From: Afifella sp. IM 167
GTDB taxonomy: Bacteria > Pseudomonadota > Alphaproteobacteria > Rhizobiales > Afifellaceae
Direction of reading: 5' to 3'
DNA: 64,000 nt
Assembly (NCBI RefSeq): GCF_020144925.1
Contig: NZ_NSLC01000006.1
Location: 295,181-359,180, forward strand
The translations under genes were made by a program, and so were the position numbers. Under the pieces are notes generated by a model. It did not search any database and was not told where the DNA came from. It worked only from the letters and a program-made list of their open reading frames with translations. Shown here piece after piece: positions 15,855-23,911 of this stretch; positions within the stretch are counted from its first letter, which is position 1, and each line of letters begins with the position of its first letter.

Positions 15855-18800
15855 AGCTCGGCATTGCCGGCGGCCTGACGAAGAGCTTCATTTCCTCTCC
15901 GCTGACGCCGCTTCTCCTTCTGGCTTCCTTTGCGCTCGGCCTTGTCGCCCTCGTCACGCTGCCGCGCGAAGAGGAGCCGCAGATCTCCGTGCCGATGGTC
16001 GACATCCATGTGCGTGCCGACGGGCTGAAGGCGGAAGATGCCGTCAAGCTCGTCACCGAGCCGCTGGAGACCATCGTCAAGAGCATCGACGGGGTCGAGC
16101 ACGTCTATTCGCAGACGCAGGACGACGGCACGATGGTCACGGCCCGCTTTGAGGTGGGCACATCGTCGGACGCGGCCATCCTGCGCGTGCATGAAAAGAT
16201 CCGCGCCAACATGGACCGGATCCCGGTCGGCATTCCCGAGCCGCTCATCGTCGGGCGCGGCATCGACGACGTCGCCATCGTCGTCGTCACCCTTTCGCCG
16301 GAGCCCGAGGCGGCCGGCCGCTGGTCCGAGAACGGGCTCACCCGCCTTGCGCGCGAATTGCAGGTGGAGATTTCCAAGCTTCCCGACATCGGCCTCACCT
16401 ACATCGTCGGTCAGCAGCCCGAGGAGATCCGCGTGGCGCCGGATCCGGAGCGTCTCTCGCTCTACGGCGTCACGCTGCAGCAGCTCTCGGCCAAGCTCGA
16501 GGGCGCCAACCGCTCCTTCGAGGCCGGCATGGTCCGCGCCGATGGCGGCAGCCGCGTCCTCGTCGGCGGCCAGACGCTGCAGACGCTGCCGGAGATCGGC
16601 AACCTCCTGCTGACGGCGCGCGACGGCCGCCCCGTTTATGTGCGCGACGTCGCCGATATCTCGCTCGCCACCGATCCGAACGAGACGCGGGTCGCCAGCA
16701 TCGCCAAGACCGAAGACGGGCTCAAATCCGTGCCTGCCGTCTCGCTCGCCATCGCCAAGCGGCCGGGCACCAACGCCGTTGTCATCGCCGACGAGATCGT
16801 CCAGCGGCTGGAGCAGGTGCGCGGCCAGATCTTCCCCGAAGACGTGGCGATGAAGATCACCCGCAATTACGGCGAGACGGCCAACGAGAAGGCCAACGAG
16901 CTTCTTTTCCATCTCGGCCTTGCGACCATCTCCATCGTCATCCTCGTCGCCATCGCCATCGGCTGGCGCGAGGCGATGGTGGTCGCCGTCGTCATCCCGA
17001 CGACGATCCTGCTGACCCTCTTCGCCTCGCGGCTGATGGGCTACACGCTCAACCGCGTCAGCCTCTTCGCGCTGATCTTTTCCATCGGCATTCTCGTCGA
17101 CGACGCCATCGTCGTCATCGAGAACATCGCCCGCCATTGGGCGATGAAGGACGGCCGCTCGCGCAAACAGGCTGCCATCGAGGCGGTCGCGGAGGTCGGC
17201 AATCCGACCATCGTGGCAACGCTCACCGTCGTCGCGGCGCTGCTGCCGATGCTGTTCGTCTCCGGCATGATGGGCCCTTACATGAGCCCGATCCCGGCGA
17301 ACGCTTCCGGCGCGATGGTGTTTTCCTTCTTCGTCGCGGTGATGCTGACGCCCTGGCTGATGGTAAAGCTCGGCCGCAAGGATACCGGCGCCGCGGCCGG
17401 CGGCGGCCATCACGAGATCGGCGCGCTCGGCCGCTTCTACGTATTCGTGGCGAAACCCATTCTCGCCTCGCGCTCGCGCGCCTGGGTCTTCCTGATCCTC
17501 GTCGGCATCGCCACGCTCGGCTCGCTGTCGCTCTTTTATACCAAGCACGTGACGGTGAAGCTCCTGCCGTTCGACAACAAGACTGAGCTGCAGGTCGTCG
17601 TCGATCTTCCTGAGGGCTCCTCGGTGGAAGCGACGAACCGGGCGCTCGACCGGGTGGTGGAGCGCCTTGCGGATATTCCAGAGATCGTCTCCTTCCAGAC
17701 CTATGCGGGCACGGCCGCGCCGTTCAACTTCAACGGCCTGGTGCGCCACTACTATCTGCGCTCGAGCCCAGAGCAGGGCGACGTGGAGGTGAGCCTCACG
17801 CCGAAAGGCGAGCGCGACCGCGCCAGCCACGATGTCGCGCTTGTCATGCGCGATGCGCTTGCCGGCATCGACGTGCCGGAGGGCACGGCCTTGAAGGTGG
17901 TGGAGCCGCCTCCCGGCCCGCCGGTTCTGGCAACGCTCCTTGCCGAGATCTACGGCCCGGACGGCGAGACGCGCCGCGCCGTCGCCGAGAAGGTGCGGCA
18001 GATTTTCGAGGATGTGCCCTTCATCGTCGATGTCGACGACAGCTACGGCACGCCGGCCGAGCGCACCCGCATCGCGCTCAACGAGGACAATCTGGAGTAC
18101 TACCGGGTCGAGCAGTTCGACGTCTACGACACGATCGGCGCCCTCTATTCGGGCAATACCGTCGGATATTCGCACCGCGGCGGCGGGCGCCGTCCGATCC
18201 CGATCGTCATGTCCCTGCCGAAGGGCGAGAAGGTGATCGACGAGCGCGCCCTTTCGACGCCCGTTCCCGCCAACGCTCTGCCGGGGGCGCGCGACGTCGT
18301 CGAGCTCGGCGACGTGGTCACGGTCACGAACGAACGGGCCTCCTATCCGATCTTCCGCCACAACGGCCGCGCCGCCGAGATGATCCAGGCCGAGCTCGCC
18401 GGCGAATACGAGGCGCCCGTCTACGGCATGCTCGCTGTCGCCCAGAAGATCGACGAGACCGATTGGGGCGACCTGCCGAAGCCGGAAATCAGGCTGCACG
18501 GCCAGCCCGATGACGAGAGCCAGCCGACGCTTCTGTGGGACGGTGAATGGGAAGTGACCTGGGTGACCTTCCGGGACATGGGCGCGGCCTTTGGCGTCGC
18601 CATTCTCGGCATTTACATCCTGGTCGTGGCGCAGTTCGGCTCGTTCAAACTGCCGCTCGTCATCCTGACACCGATCCCGCTCACCTTCATCGGCATCATG
18701 TTCGGCCACTGGCTGTTCCACGCACCCTTCACGGCCACGTCGATGATCGGATTCATCGCGCTTGCCGGCATCATCGTGCGCAACTCGATCCTGCTGGCCG

Positions 18801-19078
18801 ATTTCATCCGCCACGCTCAGACGGCGGATCCGCAAAGGCCGCTGGTCGAGGTTCTCCTGGAAGCCGGCGCCATCCGCTTCAAGCCGATCCTTCTGACGGC
18901 GCTCGCAGCCATGATCGGCGCGGCGGTGATCCTCGCCGATCCGATCTTCCAGGGCCTCGCGATCTCGTTGCTCTTCGGCCTCGCCTCGTCGACGGCGCTG
19001 ACGGTGCTCGTCATCCCGGCGATCTACGTGGCGCTGAAGGGAACGGGCGGGCGGACGCGGGCAGAAACCTCCGCTTAG
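15851..19078 (+). CDS. RND efflux permease in the sulfide-response cluster
   Basis: Inner-membrane RND transporter of 1075 residues, near the normal length. It has two repeats of six helices with large periplasmic loops. The TM4 motif GILVDDAIVVIEN keeps both aspartates of the proton relay, and the C-terminal counterpart reads GIIVRNSILLADF, with Arg where AcrB has Lys. LPREEEPQI near residue 40 is typical of the subfamily found in many rhizobia. The start overlaps the adaptor stop. The cargo is unknown. By position it might export an oxidised sulfur compound or a toxic by-product of sulfide exposure, but that is inference only. Confidence 0.92.
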   Translation: MKLGIAGGLTKSFISSPLTPLLLLASFALGLVALVTLPREEEPQISVPMVDIHVRADGLKAEDAVKLVTEPLETIVKSIDGVEHVYSQTQDDGTMVTARFEVGTSSDAAILRVHEKIRANMDRIPVGIPEPLIVGRGIDDVAIVVVTLSPEPEAAGRWSENGLTRLARELQVEISKLPDIGLTYIVGQQPEEIRVAPDPERLSLYGVTLQQLSAKLEGANRSFEAGMVRADGGSRVLVGGQTLQTLPEIGNLLLTARDGRPVYVRDVADISLATDPNETRVASIAKTEDGLKSVPAVSLAIAKRPGTNAVVIADEIVQRLEQVRGQIFPEDVAMKITRNYGETANEKANELLFHLGLATISIVILVAIAIGWREAMVVAVVIPTTILLTLFASRLMGYTLNRVSLFALIFSIGILVDDAIVVIENIARHWAMKDGRSRKQAAIEAVAEVGNPTIVATLTVVAALLPMLFVSGMMGPYMSPIPANASGAMVFSFFVAVMLTPWLMVKLGRKDTGAAAGGGHHEIGALGRFYVFVAKPILASRSRAWVFLILVGIATLGSLSLFYTKHVTVKLLPFDNKTELQVVVDLPEGSSVEATNRALDRVVERLADIPEIVSFQTYAGTAAPFNFNGLVRHYYLRSSPEQGDVEVSLTPKGERDRASHDVALVMRDALAGIDVPEGTALKVVEPPPGPPVLATLLAEIYGPDGETRRAVAEKVRQIFEDVPFIVDVDDSYGTPAERTRIALNEDNLEYYRVEQFDVYDTIGALYSGNTVGYSHRGGGRRPIPIVMSLPKGEKVIDERALSTPVPANALPGARDVVELGDVVTVTNERASYPIFRHNGRAAEMIQAELAGEYEAPVYGMLAVAQKIDETDWGDLPKPEIRLHGQPDDESQPTLLWDGEWEVTWVTFRDMGAAFGVAILGIYILVVAQFGSFKLPLVILTPIPLTFIGIMFGHWLFHAPFTATSMIGFIALAGIIVRNSILLADFIRHAQTADPQRPLVEVLLEAGAIRFKPILLTALAAMIGAAVILADPIFQGLAISLLFGLASSTALTVLVIPAIYVALKGTGGRTRAETSA

Positions 19079-19081
19079 ACG

Positions 19082-19113
19082 AAAAAAGGCAGGGGAGGGC
19101 GGCGCCCTCCTTT
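19082..19113. terminator. bidirectional terminator between RND gene and converging small gene
   Basis: GGAGGGC (19094-19100) pairs with GCCCTCC (19104-19110) around GGC. The plus strand continues with TTT. The minus strand reaches a T6 run (19087-19082) 6 nt beyond the stem. Confidence 0.6.
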
Positions 19114-19144
19114 GCGCTATGTCCGGCTCGGGGCGATTTTCCGG

Positions 19145-19324
19145 CTATTCCGTCTTGCCGGAGGGCTCGGGCGGCTTTGCCGGCGGCCCTTCCTCGTTCT
19201 GCAGACGTGCTATCTGGAATGCGAGCGCCAGCCGCTCCCCGTCATCGGCTGAGTGGAAGCGTTCCCTCAGCTCTTTCTCGATGGCGGAGGCGCTCGCCTG
19301 CCGCTCCTGTCCTTCGTTGCCCAT
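19145..19324 (-). CDS. small hypothetical protein, 59 residues
   Basis: I do not recognise a family. The start at 19324 is supported by a strong GGGGAGG ribosome-binding site 6 nt upstream. The protein is hydrophilic. Its middle (about residues 14-43, AIEKELRERFHSADDGERLALAFQIARLQ) should form charged helices, and the tail is Pro/Glu-rich (EEGPPAKPPEPSG). There is no signal peptide or membrane segment. It ends at a bidirectional terminator on its downstream side, consistent with a stand-alone gene. An in-frame extension upstream to 19405 is Arg/Pro-rich and lacks support. Confidence 0.55.
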   Translation of the reverse strand: MGNEGQERQASASAIEKELRERFHSADDGERLALAFQIARLQNEEGPPAKPPEPSGKTE

Positions 19325-19677
19325 GCTCGCCTCCCCGACATTCGTGGAGGGTCCGCAAGGTGGCTGCGACGTCACGCGATTTCGCCCCCGGGACCGTGCA
19401 AGCATCCTGCAGCAGGTGTCGGCGCAACCGAAGCCGATGTTGAACGAAGGGTTAAGACGCGGGCCGTCTTGGTGGGAAGCGCGAAGCTCACCCCTGTGCC
19501 GGGACCCATCGCACGGAACGCGATTCTTTCCCGTCCGCGACGCGCCGGTGAGTTGCAGTTCCGCGGCGTCTTGGCTAGTCGGAGCCTTTGGCGATCACGC
19601 CATGTCTTCGCAGCGGCGGATTTTCCCCCTGCACCGAAAGGGGAAATGGCTTGGGGTCAGGGATTCGCGCCGCTGAG
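19325..19677. other. intergenic region upstream of the glycan locus
   Basis: No convincing gene in 353 bases. TTTCCCC (19622-19628) pairs with GGGGAAA (19640-19646) 31 nt upstream of the following start, as a possible operator or leader hairpin. AAGACG/CGTCTT forms another small hairpin near 19455. This gap marks the boundary between the efflux/sulfide genes and the polysaccharide genes. Confidence 0.4.
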
Positions 19678-20913
19678 ATGCGGCTCTTCGGCTGGCCGCT
19701 GGCTTCGCTTCTTTCATCTCTCGGTCTTGCGTTGGCGACGATCGTTCTGCCGGTCGCGGCGATCTTCTCGACGCGCTCCTCGGTGCTCCTCCTCTCTCTT
19801 GCGAGCGCGAGCCTGCTTCTGGGGCGCATGATGCGGCCCGGTGGAACGGCCGAGGTGGTGCAGGAGGCGGGCTCTCTGCTGCGCGCCCCGCTCACCCTCA
19901 CGCTGATCGCCTTCGTGATCGCTGCCTTCGCCAGTGCGGGCTGGGCCGCCTATCCCTCGACCACGCTGCAATACGCCGTCCGTCTCCTGGGCAACGTTGT
20001 CCTCGGTATCGCTTTCGCGCTCGCCATCAGCGGCGAGAGCCGCGAGCGCGTCCTCCGCTTCCTTCTCGTTGGCCTCGCACTCGCCCTGCCGCTGCTCCTC
20101 AACGAGCTCCGCGGCTACCCCCTTCGGCCGCTGCTCGGGGCACGTCCGGGCGCAGATGCGATCAATCGCACGGTGCTGAACACGGGAATGTTCGCCACGA
20201 CCTCTGTCGTGCTCGCTTTCGTCGGTCGGAAATACCGGCTGCCTGCCAGCGTCTTCTGTGCCGTGGCGGCATTGCTCGCCTTCGTCTCGCCGTCGCAATC
20301 TTCCGCCCTCTACTGGGTTGCGGCGGGTCTGGCACTGCCTGTTGCGATCCTCTTCCCGCGCGTCGCCGCGAGGGCGCTCGCTGCCGCCAGTGTTGCGCTC
20401 GTGATGCTCTTTCCCTTCTTTGTCATTCACTTGGGAAACGTGCTCAAGGCCATTCTGTCCAACAGTGGCAGCGGTTTCGTGCGCGAGAGCAACGCGCTGG
20501 CGCGACTGGAGATCTGGTCGCAAGCCGCTCCCGCGATCCTGGACCGGTTTTTCCTCGGCTGGGGATTTGCCGCGGAACGACCGTCGAACCTGCCAATCCC
20601 GGAGACTGGCCTGACCGGTCCGATCGGCCAGGGCCATCCGCACGACCTCGCCATCCAGGTCTGGCTCGATCTCGGCCTTCTCGGCTTCGTGCTCGTCGCG
20701 GCCGTCTTTCTGGCGACGGCCCGACTGTTTTTGAAGTCTGATCCGGAGCGGCTGCCGGGTGCGGTCGCGCTCGCGGCGGGCGTCTTCGCCGTCTGGATGG
20801 TCAGCCACGGCGCCTACCAGGAATGGTGGCTGGCGCTGATCTCCATCGTCTTCTGTCTTCTCCTCAGGACGTCCGACGGCGTTCGCAAAGGCCTGGCAGG
20901 AACCGGTCGATAG
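19678..20913 (+). CDS. O-antigen ligase/polymerase-like membrane protein (Wzy/WaaL family)
   Basis: A polytopic membrane protein of 411 residues with about 10-12 hydrophobic helices. A large periplasmic loop (about 255-330) contains NALARLEIWSQAAPAI and ends GQGHPHDLAIQVWLDLGLLG. The RxxxW and Hxx(D/N) pattern there is the Wzy_C signature shared by O-antigen ligases (WaaL) and polymerases. It would join glycan repeats on undecaprenyl carrier or transfer glycan to lipid A-core. The ATG at 19678 was chosen because the first helix begins soon after it. Its 3' end overlaps the converging initiating-transferase gene by 50 nt. Confidence 0.8.
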   Translation: MRLFGWPLASLLSSLGLALATIVLPVAAIFSTRSSVLLLSLASASLLLGRMMRPGGTAEVVQEAGSLLRAPLTLTLIAFVIAAFASAGWAAYPSTTLQYAVRLLGNVVLGIAFALAISGESRERVLRFLLVGLALALPLLLNELRGYPLRPLLGARPGADAINRTVLNTGMFATTSVVLAFVGRKYRLPASVFCAVAALLAFVSPSQSSALYWVAAGLALPVAILFPRVAARALAAASVALVMLFPFFVIHLGNVLKAILSNSGSGFVRESNALARLEIWSQAAPAILDRFFLGWGFAAERPSNLPIPETGLTGPIGQGHPHDLAIQVWLDLGLLGFVLVAAVFLATARLFLKSDPERLPGAVALAAGVFAVWMVSHGAYQEWWLALISIVFCLLLRTSDGVRKGLAGTGR

Positions 20914-21889
20914 CGCCCGTGCGCAGGCTCGCCCAAGCGCCGAGCGCGGTGCCATAGGCAAGCAGGAGAGCGAGGATAGGGGCAGGGCGTGCCAGGAAGG
21001 CCAGCCCGATATCAAGCGCCATCAGCGCCGCCAGCACCATTACGACCTCGTCGTGCCGCCAGCCGCGCCGCACCGCCTTCTGGTAGGCGTGCTGGCTGTG
21101 GGCGAGCCAGACCTTCTCGCCGCGCGCCGCGCGCAGGGCAAGCGTCAGACCCGTATCGGTGAGGTAGTAGGCGGGCAGGACGAGCGCCGGCGCGAGATCT
21201 CCGCCGAGCGCCAGGGCCAGCAGAAGCGCCGCCAGCATGAAGCCGAGGAAGACGGCGCCGACATCGCCGAGGAAGATCGAGGCCGGGTGCCAGTTGAAGG
21301 CGAGGAAGCCGAGCGAGCCGCCGATGACGATGAGGGCGAGGGCCGGCATCGCCTGCGGCAGCGACAGGAGGATGACGCCGAGAGAAAGCCCGATCGCCGT
21401 CATGCCCGTGATCCCGTCGATCCCGTCCATGAAGTTCATGGCATTGATGAAGGAAAGCAGGAACAGGAAGGCAAGACCCCGCTCGACCGCGAGCGGCAGG
21501 AGGCCGGCCGAAAAGCTTGCGTCGGGCGGGATCGCGGCGACGGCGAGCGCCACGAGAAGGCATTGCATGACAAGGCGCGGCGCCGCCCGAAGGCTGGTGA
21601 AGTCGTCCACCGCCGCGACGAGGGCGAGCGCGAGCCCGGCGAGAAAGAAGGCGGGTGCGGCTCCCTGCGGCAGGCCGGAGGGCAGGCCGGCGAGGAGGCA
21701 GGCTGCGAAGGGCAGCACGATGCCGGGCACAAGGGCGAGCCCGGCTCCGCGCGGCACCGGCAGGGCATGGTTGGTGCGCTCGCCCGGGTGATCCATCACG
21801 CCCCGGCGCGCGAGCCACGGGCGCAGCAGCCGGATGCCGACAAGAGTTACGAGAAAGGCGGAGGCCGCCATGGCGAGGAGCATGCCCAT
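20864..21889 (-). CDS. undecaprenyl-phosphate sugar-1-phosphate transferase (WecA/WbpL type)
   Basis: Starts glycan synthesis by moving an N-acetylhexosamine-1-phosphate from a UDP-sugar to undecaprenyl phosphate in the inner membrane. The protein has 341 residues and about 10 helices. Family motifs are in order: VDDFTSLR (about 92-99), NAMNFMDGIDG (about 149-159), FLGDVGAVFLGF (about 206-217) and HSQHAYQKAVRRG (about 262-274). It is encoded 19 nt after a CapD/WbpM-type dehydratase on the same strand, the pairing seen in Pseudomonas-type O-antigen loci. The sugar is therefore likely a 6-deoxy-HexNAc such as QuiNAc or FucNAc; this is inference. Confidence 0.9.
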   Translation of the reverse strand: MGMLLAMAASAFLVTLVGIRLLRPWLARRGVMDHPGERTNHALPVPRGAGLALVPGIVLPFAACLLAGLPSGLPQGAAPAFFLAGLALALVAAVDDFTSLRAAPRLVMQCLLVALAVAAIPPDASFSAGLLPLAVERGLAFLFLLSFINAMNFMDGIDGITGMTAIGLSLGVILLSLPQAMPALALIVIGGSLGFLAFNWHPASIFLGDVGAVFLGFMLAALLLALALGGDLAPALVLPAYYLTDTGLTLALRAARGEKVWLAHSQHAYQKAVRRGWRHDEVVMVLAALMALDIGLAFLARPAPILALLLAYGTALGAWASLRTGAIDRFLPGLCERRRTS

Positions 21890-21908
21890 CTTGAATGGTC
21901 AGTCGTCC

Positions 21909-23822
21909 TCAGTGGGGCGCGCGCTCGTGCAGCGCCCGGATATTGGTATGCCCGGCCGGCGGCGCGGAGGGGCCGTGGCGGAGCATGTTGGCGCATTCGT
22001 CTGCTTCACCCCGGCGGGCGACGGCTTCGAGATGAGTGAGAAACTCGCGCAGCGCTGCCCCGTCGGCGAGCGGGGCGCTGGCGGCGAGAATGCCGGCAGC
22101 TGGCGTTTCCAGCACTTCCTCATTGGTGCCGACGAGATCCTCATGCAGCTTTTCGCCCGGCCTGAGCCCGGTGAAGGCAATCTTGACGTCGATGTCGGGC
22201 CGCTTGCCGGAAAGGCGGATGATGTTGCGGGCAAGGTCGGCGATCTTCACGGGCTGGCCCATGTCGAGCAGAAATATCTGTCCGCCGGTGTGGCTCCCGA
22301 AACCGTAGGCGGAGGCCTGCAGCACGAGCTGCGCCGCCTCGCTCGGTGTCATGAAGTAGCGCGTCACCTCCGCGTGGGTGACGGTAAGGGGACCGCCCGC
22401 GCGCAGCTGCTCCTCGAAGAGCGGCACGACCGAGCCGCGCGAGCCGAGGACGTTGCCGAAGCGCACGATCATAAGGCGCGTCGTCGACTGCTCCCGGTCG
22501 AGAAGCTGGCAGTAGCGCTCGGCCAGGGCTTTGGTGAGGCCGAGGATGTTATGCGGGTTCGCAGCCTTGTCCGTCGAGATCATGATGACGGCGCTGGCGC
22601 CCGTTTCGCAGGCAGCGTCGGCGACGTTGCGGGTGCCGAACACATTGGAAAGCACCGCCTCGACCGGGTTGTTTTCCAGGATCGGCACATGTTTCAGCGC
22701 CGCCGCGTGGAAGACGAGCTCCGGCCGATGCAGCTCGAACGCCTTCAGCAGCGCGTCGCGGTCGCGGATGTCGCAGAGAACCGGGTAGATCTGCACGTGC
22801 GGCGCAGCCGTCTGCCGCAGCCGCCTGTCGATCTCGTAGAGATTGTGCTCGCTGTTTTCCAAAAGGATGATCCGCGAGGCGCCGAAGCGGGAGATTTGAT
22901 CGACCAGCTCGGAGCCGATTGAGCCCCCCGCGCCCGTGACCAGGATCGAGCGCCCCGCAATCAGCCGGCTGATGCCGGCCTCGTCGAGGCGGATCGGCGG
23001 GCGCCCGAGAAGATGCTCCAGCCGCACCGCTTCCGGCTGCGAGGCGGCCCCCGAGGCCTCCAGCTCCTGCAGGTCCGGCAGCCGGTTGACGATGAGACCG
23101 GCCTGAGACGCGGCCTCCACCAGCGCTTGCAGCACTTCCGGGCTCATTCTCGCCCGCGTCGCCACGATCCGGCTCGGAGGGGTCGGGCCCTTCCTCAGCT
23201 GCTTCATGTATTCCGGCAGGTCTTCAACCAGCGCCGCGACCGGCACGCCATGCAGCTGGCGTCCGAGATGCTTCGGGTTCGACTCGATGATCGCCGAAAT
23301 GAGAAAGCGTCTCTCGCGATCGCGCCGGATCGTGCGGATGAAGACGTCGGCCTCGTCCGAAAAGCCGTAGAGGAGGACGGGCTCGGCAACGTTGTGCTGG
23401 GTCGGCTTGATCGGGCGCGCATCCCGGTAGAGCCGGTAGGCCATGCGCGAAGAGCCCAATGTGACGATCGCCACGAACCATGTGATGATCAGAACGGATC
23501 TTGGAAGAAACCCGATCCTTTGAATGATGAAGATGACGATCAGGAACAACAGGATCGAGACGGAAACCGCCTTCACCACGCCGTACATGTCCCGAATGGA
23601 CACGTAGCGCCATGAGCCGAGATGCAGGCGGAAATACGGAAAGACCGCTAAACAAACGGCCGCAAAGAGAGAGGAAAGCAACAGAAGTTGAGGCGCGTCG
23701 GCTTCAAGATCAGACACGCCCATGCGAAGCTCGTACGCGAACACAAACGACAGCGTTGCCAGTCCGACATCGTGCGAGTAGATAATAAAGCTGCGCGCGG
23801 TGCCTGAGATCCGGCTCAACAT
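21909..23822 (-). CDS. membrane-bound UDP-HexNAc 4,6-dehydratase/epimerase (CapD/WbpM/FlaA1 family)
   Basis: Makes a UDP-4-keto-6-deoxy-HexNAc from UDP-GlcNAc. The 637-residue protein has four N-terminal helices (about 12-125), a CoA-binding-like regulatory region, and a C-terminal short-chain dehydrogenase domain. That domain begins ILVTGAGGSIGSELV (about 290-305), has HAAALKHVP, and carries the altered triad ISTDKAANP typical of the WbpM group, which lacks the usual catalytic Tyr. RFGNVLGSRGSVVP and TGLRPGEKLHE are also conserved. It lies directly upstream of the WecA/WbpL-type transferase. A dedicated 4-ketoreductase or aminotransferase was not found in the window. Confidence 0.9.
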   Translation of the reverse strand: MLSRISGTARSFIIYSHDVGLATLSFVFAYELRMGVSDLEADAPQLLLLSSLFAAVCLAVFPYFRLHLGSWRYVSIRDMYGVVKAVSVSILLFLIVIFIIQRIGFLPRSVLIITWFVAIVTLGSSRMAYRLYRDARPIKPTQHNVAEPVLLYGFSDEADVFIRTIRRDRERRFLISAIIESNPKHLGRQLHGVPVAALVEDLPEYMKQLRKGPTPPSRIVATRARMSPEVLQALVEAASQAGLIVNRLPDLQELEASGAASQPEAVRLEHLLGRPPIRLDEAGISRLIAGRSILVTGAGGSIGSELVDQISRFGASRIILLENSEHNLYEIDRRLRQTAAPHVQIYPVLCDIRDRDALLKAFELHRPELVFHAAALKHVPILENNPVEAVLSNVFGTRNVADAACETGASAVIMISTDKAANPHNILGLTKALAERYCQLLDREQSTTRLMIVRFGNVLGSRGSVVPLFEEQLRAGGPLTVTHAEVTRYFMTPSEAAQLVLQASAYGFGSHTGGQIFLLDMGQPVKIADLARNIIRLSGKRPDIDVKIAFTGLRPGEKLHEDLVGTNEEVLETPAAGILAASAPLADGAALREFLTHLEAVARRGEADECANMLRHGPSAPPAGHTNIRALHERAPH

Positions 23823-23911
23823 CGTGGTGCTTCTCGTTTGTTCACAGAGGCGATAAGTCGCTCACGGTTAGCGAAAACGCTGACCGGCTATGGCGTCGTT
23901 CCCGTCCAAAG

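Noticed and set aside
15716..18835. Minus-strand open frame of over 1000 codons opposite the second RND permease
   Set aside because: Same antisense artefact. The plus-strand RND protein has full family motifs across the same bases.
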